From the NCBI GenBank assembly GCA_014379595.1, contig JACMLM010000014.1, positions 1-40,859 of the forward strand: 40,859 nt of DNA. Direction: 5' to 3'. The stretch's first letter is position 1; each line of letters starts with the position of its first letter. Source of the DNA: Anaerolineales bacterium (GTDB taxonomy: Bacteria; Chloroflexota; Anaerolineae; Anaerolineales; Villigracilaceae). A program made the position numbers and the translations under genes. Of this stretch, positions 8,092 through 15,627 are shown piece after piece. The notes below the pieces were generated by a model that saw nothing but the letters and a program-made list of their open reading frames with translations, was not told the origin of the DNA and did no database searches.

Positions 8092-8696
8092 CCAAGTTTT
8101 TCATAAGTTTGTAAAAGACTGATCAAAATTTCATCTGTAAAGCTATGCATTTTATGGAACATTTCTGCAGTTTGACCCGAAGGCACGTTCGCATCACTAT
8201 AAACTTTTATCACGGACTCTATCAATGCGTTTCTGAAAAACAAAAATGCGCGAGCTGCATCTACATAACTCAAACTATAACGATGCGCACGCGAAGCGTA
8301 TTCATAACCGATGGCGTAGGCTTCACTTGCAGCTTCGGCACCGTTCGTGGCCACATAAGTCATCAGCCCATGAAACAGGGAACGGCCACTTAAGCGATAC
8401 TGAGCACGCGCGTCTTCATCCAGGTTTAGATACCATGACTCAGTTTGCAATCGTCCTTCTGATATTTGCATGCGGACAGTTTTGATGACTTCCTGCATCA
8501 TGTGTTCTGGTTCGATCTTGCGGGAATTTTGAGTGGCCTCTGCCCAAAGAGAAATTTCATTGCGCCGATAACGACGATGCCCGCCTTGCGTTTTGTGAGT
8601 TGGCAATGCACCCTTATCAGACCAAAGCCTTACAGTGCTGGGGTGCACGCCCAGCATTTTTGCAGCATCACTTAGAGAAAGCCATTCTTCATTCAT
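8076..8696 (-). CDS. MerR-type HTH regulator with all-helical sensor-like C-terminus
   Basis: The N-terminal part (about residues 4-52) is a MerR/excisionase-type winged helix: LSLSDAAKMLGVHPSTVRLWSD then GGHRRYRRNEISLW. The remaining 140 residues are helical and resemble the RsbRD N-terminal/globin-like sensor domain (YRLSGRSLFHGLMTY, AYAIGYEYASRAHRYSLSYVDAARAF), an assignment from memory and only moderately sure. The frame opens at a TTG (8720), but I chose ATG 8696 because AAGGG stands 7 nt before it. The gene follows the PucC-like transporter gene on the same strand with a short gap and ends in a terminator, so it may regulate, or be cotranscribed with, the tetrapyrrole-type genes. Confidence 0.75.
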   Translation of the reverse strand: MNEEWLSLSDAAKMLGVHPSTVRLWSDKGALPTHKTQGGHRRYRRNEISLWAEATQNSRKIEPEHMMQEVIKTVRMQISEGRLQTESWYLNLDEDARAQYRLSGRSLFHGLMTYVATNGAEAASEAYAIGYEYASRAHRYSLSYVDAARAFLFFRNALIESVIKVYSDANVPSGQTAEMFHKMHSFTDEILISLLQTYEKLGKANR

Positions 8697-8732
8697 ATCC
8701 TTACCCTTATCCATTTTCAAATTGTCGAAGGA

Positions 8733-10037
8733 TTAATCAGATGCCAAAGCAACCTTATCCATAAAAGAAGGTTCTTCAACACCTTTTTGGAATTTGCTGA
8801 CATCGATCTGCGTCAACATGATCGCAGCAATCAACAACATCACCGCTTCAATACTGAATACGACGAGATACCCGCTCATGCTCTGACCTGTCAACTGCTC
8901 CACACCATCAGCAACGACTCCTGCAAGAAGCAAACCAGTCAATCGTGAGAGTCCGTTTGAGAAGCCCCACGCCCCAATGTACAGACCAATCTTACCAGCC
9001 ACTGTTAAGTCGAACATCAAGGAGAGATTTGCAATTGTAGAAATACCTGTGCCAAAGCCAAGCAATGTGATGCCAACATAAAAGATGTTCAAGCTGTGCG
9101 AGACCCCGCTCAATATTATAAACACGAAACCAGCCAGAGCGCCGATATTGCCAACTTGTGCAATTGCTTTCCTGGGCATGCGTCCTTCCAATAAACCCGC
9201 GACGACAAATGCGATTAGTGTAAACAAACTGCTAATGGACACGATACGCGAGGTGGCTTCGATGGTCATGCCAAAGGCTAATGCGCCGAAAGGTTCCAGT
9301 AAAACATCCTGCCCAAGAATGGCGGCGAGAAGCAAAAGTAGATAGACAAAGAAAATCTTTGCAACAGGGTTTGCTGTGATGGCAAATGTCATCTCTTTGA
9401 TGGTGTGTGTATCTGCTTTAGTTGTTAATGTGGAAACACTCGAACGTCGTTCAAGTTTGAAGAGGCCAAGCAGGCCCAAGGTCAGGGCTGAGGCGGCAAC
9501 GATATTAAAGGCACGCATGAGAGTCTCTGGGGTGTATGTTGTCAGCATCACGCTCAAAGCGATCCCTGTCGCAATTAAACCAATGACCATCATAAAGAAC
9601 ATGGTTGCGATGGTTTTGCCTCGTTCCTTTTCGCCTGATAGTTCGGATGCAAGTGAGAGATAGGAAACTGCAGAGAGGTTATAACCCATACCCCATGCGC
9701 CAAATGCGAACAAGCCTGCGATAAAGCCAAGTGTGAAGTTTTCTTGCATGAGGTATGCAACGCGCGGAGAAAGAATCAAACCTGTAACGCAAAGAATCAA
9801 CCCAGCGAGAATATACGGCGTACGGCGATATCCAAAAATGGGATGTCGATCTGAAAATGCGCCAATAGCAACTTGAATGGGTGAAAATAAATATGGAAAA
9901 ACAGCAAGCAGTGTGAAGATGGTCTTGGAAATATTGAGGTCGTGGATCATCACTCGATTGAGTGTGCTATTGATCGGCACCAATGTCATTGCGACAGCCA
10001 CGTGGATCAGGCCGAGTTGAAAGCGTTTGAGGAACAT
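8733..10037 (-). CDS. PucC/BCD-family MFS transporter
   Basis: A 434-residue, 12-span major facilitator protein. The N-terminus carries the hallmark of the PucC/LhaA/BCD group: a conserved start (QLGLIHVAVAMTLVPINSTL then NRVMI), and in the first cytoplasmic loop SDRHPIFGYRRTPYILAG (about residues 62-79), which matches the PucC pattern SDxHxxxxGxRRxPYI. Members handle bacteriochlorophyll or light-harvesting complex assembly in phototrophs, but relatives occur in non-phototrophs with unknown substrate. No bch, crt or puf genes are visible. CGGAG lies before the ATG. The upstream same-strand neighbour is a haem-handling HemS/ChuX-type protein, which fits a tetrapyrrole substrate (inference). 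Confidence 0.83.
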   Translation of the reverse strand: MFLKRFQLGLIHVAVAMTLVPINSTLNRVMIHDLNISKTIFTLLAVFPYLFSPIQVAIGAFSDRHPIFGYRRTPYILAGLILCVTGLILSPRVAYLMQENFTLGFIAGLFAFGAWGMGYNLSAVSYLSLASELSGEKERGKTIATMFFMMVIGLIATGIALSVMLTTYTPETLMRAFNIVAASALTLGLLGLFKLERRSSVSTLTTKADTHTIKEMTFAITANPVAKIFFVYLLLLLAAILGQDVLLEPFGALAFGMTIEATSRIVSISSLFTLIAFVVAGLLEGRMPRKAIAQVGNIGALAGFVFIILSGVSHSLNIFYVGITLLGFGTGISTIANLSLMFDLTVAGKIGLYIGAWGFSNGLSRLTGLLLAGVVADGVEQLTGQSMSGYLVVFSIEAVMLLIAAIMLTQIDVSKFQKGVEEPSFMDKVALASD

Positions 10038-10187
10038 GTTTTCTCCGGTACAATATTACTTGTTAAACACAGGAAGGGCGTTTTCTGCGCCCTATCTCTG
10101 ATAATTGAATTGTACTTTTTGGGGCAAATTACACAATATAGATTTATATAGATATTTACTAGAACTTGGTGAGCAAAATTAATGTAA

Positions 10188-10730
10188 TTATTGTTTTGCA
10201 AATTTTTGGATCAGCTCATTATATGTCTGCATAAGTTCAGGAGACGGATCGTGCCCGCCAAAATTGAGGAACACTTTGAAGGCGGAGTTGCCACGACGAT
10301 CATAAAATTGGAAACTAAGCGATTCATGTTTGTCTAAGTGGCTTGGTTTCTTGAAAGCAAACACAGAAGCCAATTCCCAGCCGCGAATGTGCATATCCAA
10401 TGAATCAGTGCGGATGTTTAAGAAGCCGTCTTTGTTGAAAAATTTTCCGAATTGACCAAAGACTTCGATAGTCGTCGCACCGTTTGAGACAATCACGGTC
10501 ACCTCGCCAAGTGCTTCAAAGTCGCGGATGATTTCTTCCCAGCGAGAAGAATCCAATTCGTAAGCCGCATCACCTTGTAAGGCACGTAAAATTTCAACCT
10601 CTTGAATCTTTAATTGATGAGCAAGCATTAAAGTCATTTGGGAGCGGTCTTGGTTGTACGCATCTCGAATCGCAGAGAGTCTTTCGTCGGCAGTCATTTC
10701 GGGGTTAAGCTTTACATCAGTTTCAAGCAT
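10188..10730 (-). CDS. HemS/ChuX-type haem-handling protein
   Basis: The 180-residue protein resembles one HemS/ChuX/HutX unit. Landmarks are LMLAHQLKIQEVEILRAL (about 33-50), EVTVIVSNGATTIEVFGQFG (about 76-95), the region NIRTDSLDMHIRGWELASVF (about 105-124) corresponding to the LFLxxW-type haem-facing strands, and LSFQFYDRRGNSAFKVFL (about 138-155), matching the SLQFFDxxGxAxxKxxL signature. Such proteins bind, carry or degrade haem after uptake. ChuX/HutX are single units of about 165-180 residues, as here, whereas HemS is a double unit. GGAG precedes the ATG. No haem ABC uptake genes are in the window. The gene precedes the PucC-like MFS by 150 nt. Confidence 0.75.
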   Translation of the reverse strand: MLETDVKLNPEMTADERLSAIRDAYNQDRSQMTLMLAHQLKIQEVEILRALQGDAAYELDSSRWEEIIRDFEALGEVTVIVSNGATTIEVFGQFGKFFNKDGFLNIRTDSLDMHIRGWELASVFAFKKPSHLDKHESLSFQFYDRRGNSAFKVFLNFGGHDPSPELMQTYNELIQKFAKQ

Positions 10731-10775
10731 TTTCGTTTCTCCATTTCTATATAATCCATAGGATTAAAAAATTAA

Positions 10776-10803
10776 TTGTGATAACAGTAGACGATAGTAT
10801 AAT
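10776..10803 (+). promoter_or_regulatory. Possible promoter of the fructokinase gene
   Basis: TTGTGA, a 16-nt spacer and TATAAT (10798-10803) face the ROK kinase. This would give a leader of about 165 nt. A weak palindrome ATTTTCT-GGTACT-AGAAAAT follows near 10922-10941. Confidence 0.4.
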
Positions 10804-10976
10804 TTTATAATCTCCCTAAATCTAGTTGTTTATATAAAAATCGGTTTGCCTGTCGATGATAATTGTTTTCAACCAGGTTGATAATTTAACTTTCAGCCCA
10901 TTTTATACGGAACTTCCCACAGATTTTCTGGTACTAGAAAATTAATCATTAACGACAATTTTGAACGGAGTTAAAC

Positions 10977-11888
10977 ATGATCTTTGGCGGCATTGAAGGC
11001 GGCGGGACAAAATTTATTTGTGCAGTTGGAACAGCGCCAAATGACATTTGCGCTGAAACCCGTATTCCTACTACAACTCCTGAAGAAACATTAACCAACG
11101 CGATAACTTTTTTCAAGGAACAACAAAAACAACTGGGGCCACTCAAAGCAATCGGAATAGCAAACTTCGGTCCATTAGATGTTCGGCTTGATTCGCCCAC
11201 CTACGGTCAGGTGTTACCTACGCCCAAACCTCATTGGTCTGGTGCAAATCTACTTGGCATGTTACATAATGCTTTTGACATCCCCATTGGCTTTGACAAT
11301 GACGTCAACGCTTCAGCATTGGCTGAACATCTGTGGGGCGCGGCACAGGGATTGGATACATTTATTTATTTGACAGTGGGTACAGGCATTGGCGCAGGCG
11401 TGTTCACAGAGGGAAAGTTATTACACGGATTGCTTCACCCAGAAATGGGACATATTCCATTACCACATGATCTCGCACAAGATCCATTTGAAGGCACATG
11501 TCCATTTCATGGTGACTGTTTTGAAGGATTAGCTTGCGGCCCCGCCATGGAAAAACGTTGGGGCCAACGCGCAGAGACTTTGCCTGATGATCATCCCGCC
11601 TGGAAGTTGGAAGCTCAATACCTTTCACAAGCTTTGACATCTTTTATTTACACCATATCGCCACAGCGAATTATCATCGGCGGCGGAGTGGGATCAAATT
11701 TGAATTTATTGAAAATGGTTAGAGAGCAAACTCAAGCACTTATTAATGGATATATTCCATCGCAAGCTATTTTGAATGAAATCGATTCATATATCGTCTC
11801 ACCTGATTTGGGAAATCGTGCAGGTGTATTGGGTGCGATTGCTCTTGCAGAAGAAGCCTGGAATCAAAAACAGGAAAGACCACAATAA
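10977..11888 (+). CDS. scrK: ROK-family fructokinase
   Basis: The enzyme phosphorylates fructose with ATP to fructose 6-phosphate. The 303-residue sequence has the ROK phosphate motif GGIEGGGTKF (4-13), a substrate loop with NDVNASALAEHLWGAA (about 107-122), LTVGTGIGAGVF (about 128-139), and the zinc motif formed by HPEMGHIPLP and CPFHGDCFEGLACGPA (about 155-190). The PFHGDCFEGLA form and the compact length are typical of the GmuE/YdhR-like fructokinases rather than glucokinases. GGAG lies 8 nt before the ATG. It appears monocistronic and ends in a shared hairpin terminator. Specificity for fructose is inferred from the family. Confidence 0.85.
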   Translation: MIFGGIEGGGTKFICAVGTAPNDICAETRIPTTTPEETLTNAITFFKEQQKQLGPLKAIGIANFGPLDVRLDSPTYGQVLPTPKPHWSGANLLGMLHNAFDIPIGFDNDVNASALAEHLWGAAQGLDTFIYLTVGTGIGAGVFTEGKLLHGLLHPEMGHIPLPHDLAQDPFEGTCPFHGDCFEGLACGPAMEKRWGQRAETLPDDHPAWKLEAQYLSQALTSFIYTISPQRIIIGGGVGSNLNLLKMVREQTQALINGYIPSQAILNEIDSYIVSPDLGNRAGVLGAIALAEEAWNQKQERPQ

Positions 11889-11902
11889 TATGGTCTTTCC
11901 TG
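11871..11902. terminator. Bidirectional terminator shared by convergent genes
   Basis: CAGGAAAGACCA pairs perfectly with TGGTCTTTCCTG around an 8-nt loop. The fructokinase TAA lies in the loop. On the minus strand the stem is followed by TTTTT, so it can also stop transcripts from the PLP enzyme gene. Confidence 0.85.
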
Positions 11903-11925
11903 TTTCATTATCATTTTTAGTTGAT

Positions 11926-13185
11926 CTACCCAGCAATCTTTCTCAACGCTTCACCGAATCTTGCGATCTCATCCAACGTGTTGTAATGCGCTGCGCCAAC
12001 ACGTACCATTCCGCCGCTCTCCAACAAACCTAATCGTTCAAGAACTGCCAGCGCATAATAATGACCATCCCAAACATAAAAGCCTGCATCACCTAATTGT
12101 TTTGCAACATCGTTTGAATGTTTGCCATCCAATGTAAATGAAACTGTGGAGACGCGTTCATCAAGCCGCTTCATATCTGTGAGGCCATAAATGCGCGTGC
12201 CTTTCACAGATTGGATCGTTTCAATTAATGCGCGTGACAATTCAAATTCATAAGCCTTCAAAGCGGACATAGCCTGTTTGAAAATTAATCTGCGACCTGT
12301 GAATCCCGCATCTTTCCATACTTGAGCTTGATCACCGCCAAATTGATTCCCGATCCACTCGAAGTATTCCAATGCGCCCAATACACCTGCAATACCTTCA
12401 TGATTCTGCGTACCTGTTTCAAATTTATAGGGCAATTCATTCGAAGCTGGACGTACTTTATACGGCTTCAACTCATTCAAAAGATCATATCTTCCATATA
12501 AAGCAGCTGCATGTGGACCAAAGAATTTATATGAAGAACATACAAGAAAATCACAGCCTAGATCCTGTACATCAATTGGGCCATGCGGCGCGTATTGTAC
12601 AGCGTCAATATAAACCAGTGCGCCTGCATCCTTTGCCATTTTTGTTAATTGACGAACAGGGTTAACTGTCCCTAAGGCATTCGAAGCATAGCCAAATGCT
12701 ACGATCTTTGGCTTGCGTTCCATGGCTTTGGCAAATTCATCCACTTTGAGCGTGCCATCTTCCACGTCAAAATCGATCCATGTGAGTTTGCATCCTTTAT
12801 CTTCGGCCACCAACATCCACGGTGAGATATTTGCATCATGGTCAAGCCGTGTGACAACGATCTCATCACCTGCTTTCAAATTACGCGCAAGGGTACGGGA
12901 AAAATATAATGAAAGAGTAGTCATATTATTGCCAAAGATAATTTCCTCTGGCCGTGAGGCATTTAGAAAATCTGCCATGGCAACATGCGCTTGATGCAAA
13001 ACTTCATCTGATCTTCGGCTGGTTTCGAACATACCTTCGTGATTGGCATTTGATTCGAGCAAATATCTGTTAATGCGATCCAGCGACGGTTTTGCAATTT
13101 GTGTTCCACCTGGATTGTCAAAGAAAACAGCAGGACGATTAAGCGAAGGAAATTGCTCACGAATTAAATTAAGATCAAGAGACAT
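11926..13185 (-). CDS. Cysteine desulfurase-like class V aminotransferase
   Basis: A 419-residue PLP enzyme of the cysteine desulfurase-like group (TIGR01976 type). Landmarks are FFDNPGGTQIAKP (21-33), GNNMTTLSL (85-93), RLDHDANISPWM (113-124), YIDAVQYAPHGPIDVQDLGCDF with the PLP-binding Asp (about 192-213), and CSSYKFFGPH with Lys220 as the probable Schiff-base lysine. The C-terminal domain has VRVGAAHYNT. The mobile active-site cysteine loop of IscS/SufS is not evident, so real desulfurase activity is uncertain; relatives act on other amino acids. AAGGAG precedes the ATG. It is transcribed alone between two strong terminators. Confidence 0.87.
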   Translation of the reverse strand: MSLDLNLIREQFPSLNRPAVFFDNPGGTQIAKPSLDRINRYLLESNANHEGMFETSRRSDEVLHQAHVAMADFLNASRPEEIIFGNNMTTLSLYFSRTLARNLKAGDEIVVTRLDHDANISPWMLVAEDKGCKLTWIDFDVEDGTLKVDEFAKAMERKPKIVAFGYASNALGTVNPVRQLTKMAKDAGALVYIDAVQYAPHGPIDVQDLGCDFLVCSSYKFFGPHAAALYGRYDLLNELKPYKVRPASNELPYKFETGTQNHEGIAGVLGALEYFEWIGNQFGGDQAQVWKDAGFTGRRLIFKQAMSALKAYEFELSRALIETIQSVKGTRIYGLTDMKRLDERVSTVSFTLDGKHSNDVAKQLGDAGFYVWDGHYYALAVLERLGLLESGGMVRVGAAHYNTLDEIARFGEALRKIAG

Positions 13186-13254
13186 GCAAGACTCCTTTAA
13201 AAAAGCAGAAAGATTTTATGGCAAGATTGTACCCCACACATACATTTGTTAAAT

Positions 13255-13290
13255 AAAATTCACCCCGTATAAAAATACGGGGTGAATTTT
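13255..13290 (-). terminator. Strong terminator, 16-bp stem
   Basis: AAAATTCACCCCGTAT pairs perfectly with ATACGGGGTGAATTTT around AAAA. It lies 32 nt past the stop of the small membrane protein gene on the minus strand and can work in both directions. Confidence 0.85.
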
Positions 13291-13321
13291 ATTTTTATTT
13301 AATTCTAGCCAGGTCAATACC

Positions 13322-13597
13322 TTAGATGGTTCTTCGAGTGAATAAACTAAGCAAAGCTACAAAGAGGGTTGAACCGATCACAGACCACACTACTGGAAAT
13401 GACTCGCCGTCTATCGTAACTCGTAATGGTTCGGGCAAACCCAACTGACCTGCAAGCCACATCCCGACTAAAGCACCTATGAATCCCACACCTGCAGAAA
13501 CCAGGCACCCGCCAAAGGAATAACCTGCCAACATCTGGCCGAGCATACCGCAAACTGCTGCAACTAAAAGCAGCAACAAGAAACTAGTGATAGACAT
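13322..13597 (-). CDS. Small membrane protein, GlsB/YeaQ/YmgE-like
   Basis: The 91-residue protein has three hydrophobic segments (about 4-22, 28-50 and 66-85) rich in glycine, including GMLGQMLAGYSFGGCLVSAGVGFIGALVG split over the first two, like the transglycosylase-associated/GlsB family of stress membrane proteins. A soluble loop of about 15 residues lies between spans two and three (LGLPEPLRVTIDGESF). AGGAG precedes the ATG. It is monocistronic, with a terminator after it. Function in this family is poorly defined, and the match is by pattern. Confidence 0.65.
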   Translation of the reverse strand: MSITSFLLLLLVAAVCGMLGQMLAGYSFGGCLVSAGVGFIGALVGMWLAGQLGLPEPLRVTIDGESFPVVWSVIGSTLFVALLSLFTRRTI

Positions 13598-13728
13598 GTG
13601 AATCTCCTTCTACTGCTTACAACGAGTAGCAAATTTATATGTTATGTAATTTTTCCTTTATTGAAAAGCTATCATTTCAAATTAATAATTTTTAATTCCC
13701 CGTATTGCGACTATTTATCTTAATTAAA

Positions 13729-13763
13729 AATGAGCAAAATATAATCCTTATGCTTTGCTCATT
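13729..13763 (-). terminator. Terminator of mobA
   Basis: On the minus strand AATGAGCAAA pairs with TTTGCTCATT around a 15-nt loop and is followed by a T-rich run. It starts 25 nt after the mobA stop codon. Confidence 0.75.
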
Positions 13764-13787
13764 TACTGATCTAAATGTAAACTTTTA

Positions 13788-14384
13788 CTATTCGTTTGCA
13801 CGCATTTCAGCTTCAGAAAATTCCTCTGGTGTATTTATATTTGAAAACGCCAAGCCTGATGGATCAAAATGTTTTAATTCTTCAGTTGTAAGGATGCGAA
13901 CTTTTACATGAGGAAACCACGATACAACTTTCCATTGATCTGCATCAATCGCAGATTCAATTGCAGGAAGACAAGTCTCACGGCGATATAAAGCATGCAG
14001 AGGTTCATAGCCTGCACCTGTTTTTGAAATCATGACATCCGCTTCTTCCTCGACCATGAGCCTGCGCGCGCCTTCGAAAAACAGCCAACTCGCGAAAGGC
14101 ATATCACATGCCACTACTGCCACCAGTGGATGAGTAGCAGATGCAATCGCAGTGTAGAGTCCGCCCAAGGCGCCGCGCCCAGGCTTGAGGTCCGAAACGA
14201 GGCGCACATTAAGAAAAGTATATTCAGCAGGCCGATTCGTCGTTACAATCAATTCATCTGCAATTGGAGTTAGCCTGTCAATCACGCGTTGAATGAGAGG
14301 ACGGCCAAGAAATGGTTTCAAGGCTTTATCTTCGCCCATACGAGAAGATTGTCCGCCTGCTTGAATCACTACCGTTAGTAACAT
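13788..14384 (-). CDS. mobA: Molybdenum cofactor guanylyltransferase
   Basis: MobA attaches GMP from GTP to molybdopterin-Mo to make the MGD cofactor of DMSO-reductase-family enzymes. The 198-residue protein shows VIQAGGQSSRMGEDKAL (6-22), the nucleotide-binding LxGGxSxRMGxDKA signature, LVSDLKPGRGALGGLYTA (about 62-79) and VVACDMPFAS (about 91-100) with the metal-binding Asp. It starts with no ribosome site. TATAAT (minus strand, 14396-14391) ends exactly 6 nt before the ATG, suggesting a leaderless mRNA. It diverges from amrS with only 13 nt between start codons. No molybdoenzyme is in the window. Confidence 0.92.
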   Translation of the reverse strand: MLLTVVIQAGGQSSRMGEDKALKPFLGRPLIQRVIDRLTPIADELIVTTNRPAEYTFLNVRLVSDLKPGRGALGGLYTAIASATHPLVAVVACDMPFASWLFFEGARRLMVEEEADVMISKTGAGYEPLHALYRRETCLPAIESAIDADQWKVVSWFPHVKVRILTTEELKHFDPSGLAFSNINTPEEFSEAEMRANE

Positions 14385-14397
14385 AGGTATATTATAG
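14385..14397. promoter_or_regulatory. 13-nt divergent intergenic region with overlapping -10 elements
   Basis: The whole gap between the mobA and amrS start codons is AGGTATATTATAG. Read leftward it gives TATAAT 6 nt before mobA, and read rightward TATATT 4 nt before amrS. Any -35 element must lie inside the opposite gene. Confidence 0.5.
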
Positions 14398-15510
14398 ATG
14401 AGCTCGCTCGCAAATGTATTGGATGATCTAACAGTTGAAGGGGAACTGTACGAATCGCTGCCAGATAACGCGTTACGATGTTACGCGTGCGGACACGAGT
14501 GTTTAATACGTGATGGCAAACGCGGAATTTGTCAGGTACGATTCAATGAGGGAGGGAAACTGCGCGTGCCATGGGGATATGTAGGTGCATTACAAAGCGA
14601 CCCAATTGAAAAGAAACCATTTTCACACGTAATGCCTGGAACAAACGCGCTGACGTTTGGAATGTTAGGCTGTGACTATCATTGCGGGTACTGTCAAAAC
14701 TGGTTAACGTCGCAAGCCATGCGTGACCCTGCTTCAGATGCATCTGCTCAATTGGTGAGGAAGATCACGCCTGCACAAATGGTGGAACATGCAAAAAGAA
14801 CAAATGCTTCCGCTGTTGTGTCTTCATATAATGAGCCGCTCATTACAAGCGAATGGGCTGTGGAAATTTTTAAAGCAGCAAAGCAAGCGGGATTAATGTG
14901 TGCCTATGTATCCAATGGAAATAATACAGCAGAAGTAATGGAATATCTGCGGCCATATTTGGATGCATATAAAGTTGATTTGAAATGTATGACCGATAAA
15001 AATTATCGTAAATTAGGCGGGGTATTGCAGCGTACTTTAGATGGAATCAAACGGGCACGTGAAATGGGGCTATGGGTGGAAGTAGTTACTTTAGTTATTC
15101 CAGGCTTCAATGATTCAAATGAAGAATTATGGGATGCAGCACGTTTTCTTGCAGAGTTATCAATTGATATTCCCTGGCATGTGACTGCTTTTCACAAAGA
15201 TTATAAAATGACAGAGCCTGATAACACCGATTCAAAAACATTATTACGCGCGGCAGAAATCGGGCGCGAGGCTGGGTTGAGATATGTATATGCCGGGAAC
15301 TTACCGGGCAATGTTGGAGAGTATGAGGATACCCATTGTCCGAGATGCAGTATTCAGCTTGTGAAGCGAAGAGGGTATGTCATCCGCGAATATAAAATTA
15401 CCAGCGCAGGAAAATGTCCGCAGTGTGGGGAGAAGATCGCCGGGCTGTGGCCGAAAGACCCCTCCAAAGTAGGGTTAAACGGAATCGGTTATCCGCTGCC
15501 TGTATGGTAG
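14398..15510 (+). CDS. amrS: AmmeMemoRadiSam-system radical SAM enzyme
   Basis: A 370-residue radical SAM protein of the AmrS type. The cluster motif is CDYHCGYC (Cys92, Cys96, Cys99) directly after the TFGMLG strand, preceded by the family's CYACGHEC and GICQVR segments (about 28-47) and KPFSHVMPGT (about 72-81). The C-terminus has a zinc-ribbon pattern, CPRC and CPQC (about residues 315-345). AmrS enzymes are usually encoded with Memo (AmrB) and AMMECR1 (AmrA) homologues; neither is present here. The start has no Shine-Dalgarno sequence and lies 13 nt from the divergent mobA start. The exact substrate is unsettled in the family. Confidence 0.9.
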   Translation: MSSLANVLDDLTVEGELYESLPDNALRCYACGHECLIRDGKRGICQVRFNEGGKLRVPWGYVGALQSDPIEKKPFSHVMPGTNALTFGMLGCDYHCGYCQNWLTSQAMRDPASDASAQLVRKITPAQMVEHAKRTNASAVVSSYNEPLITSEWAVEIFKAAKQAGLMCAYVSNGNNTAEVMEYLRPYLDAYKVDLKCMTDKNYRKLGGVLQRTLDGIKRAREMGLWVEVVTLVIPGFNDSNEELWDAARFLAELSIDIPWHVTAFHKDYKMTEPDNTDSKTLLRAAEIGREAGLRYVYAGNLPGNVGEYEDTHCPRCSIQLVKRRGYVIREYKITSAGKCPQCGEKIAGLWPKDPSKVGLNGIGYPLPVW

Positions 15511-15512
15511 TG

Positions 15513-15518
15513 TATAAT
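15513..15518 (+). promoter_or_regulatory. Possible -10 element of the ABC transporter operon
   Basis: A perfect TATAAT stands just after the amrS stop, about 110 nt before the binding-protein GTG. No good -35 hexamer is visible. Confidence 0.4.
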
Positions 15519-15627
15519 TCTTTCACAAATACAAGTTTGAACGGAGGTGCCTTACTCGAGAGTACCAATTCCCTTTCCCCTATTTAAATCAACCCAATTT
15601 TAAATCAAAATTCTCTTGGAGGAGAAC

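Noticed and set aside
15616-15627. TTG start for the binding protein
   Set aside because: It overlaps the GGAGGAG ribosome site, and the GTG at 15628 gives a normal lipoprotein signal.
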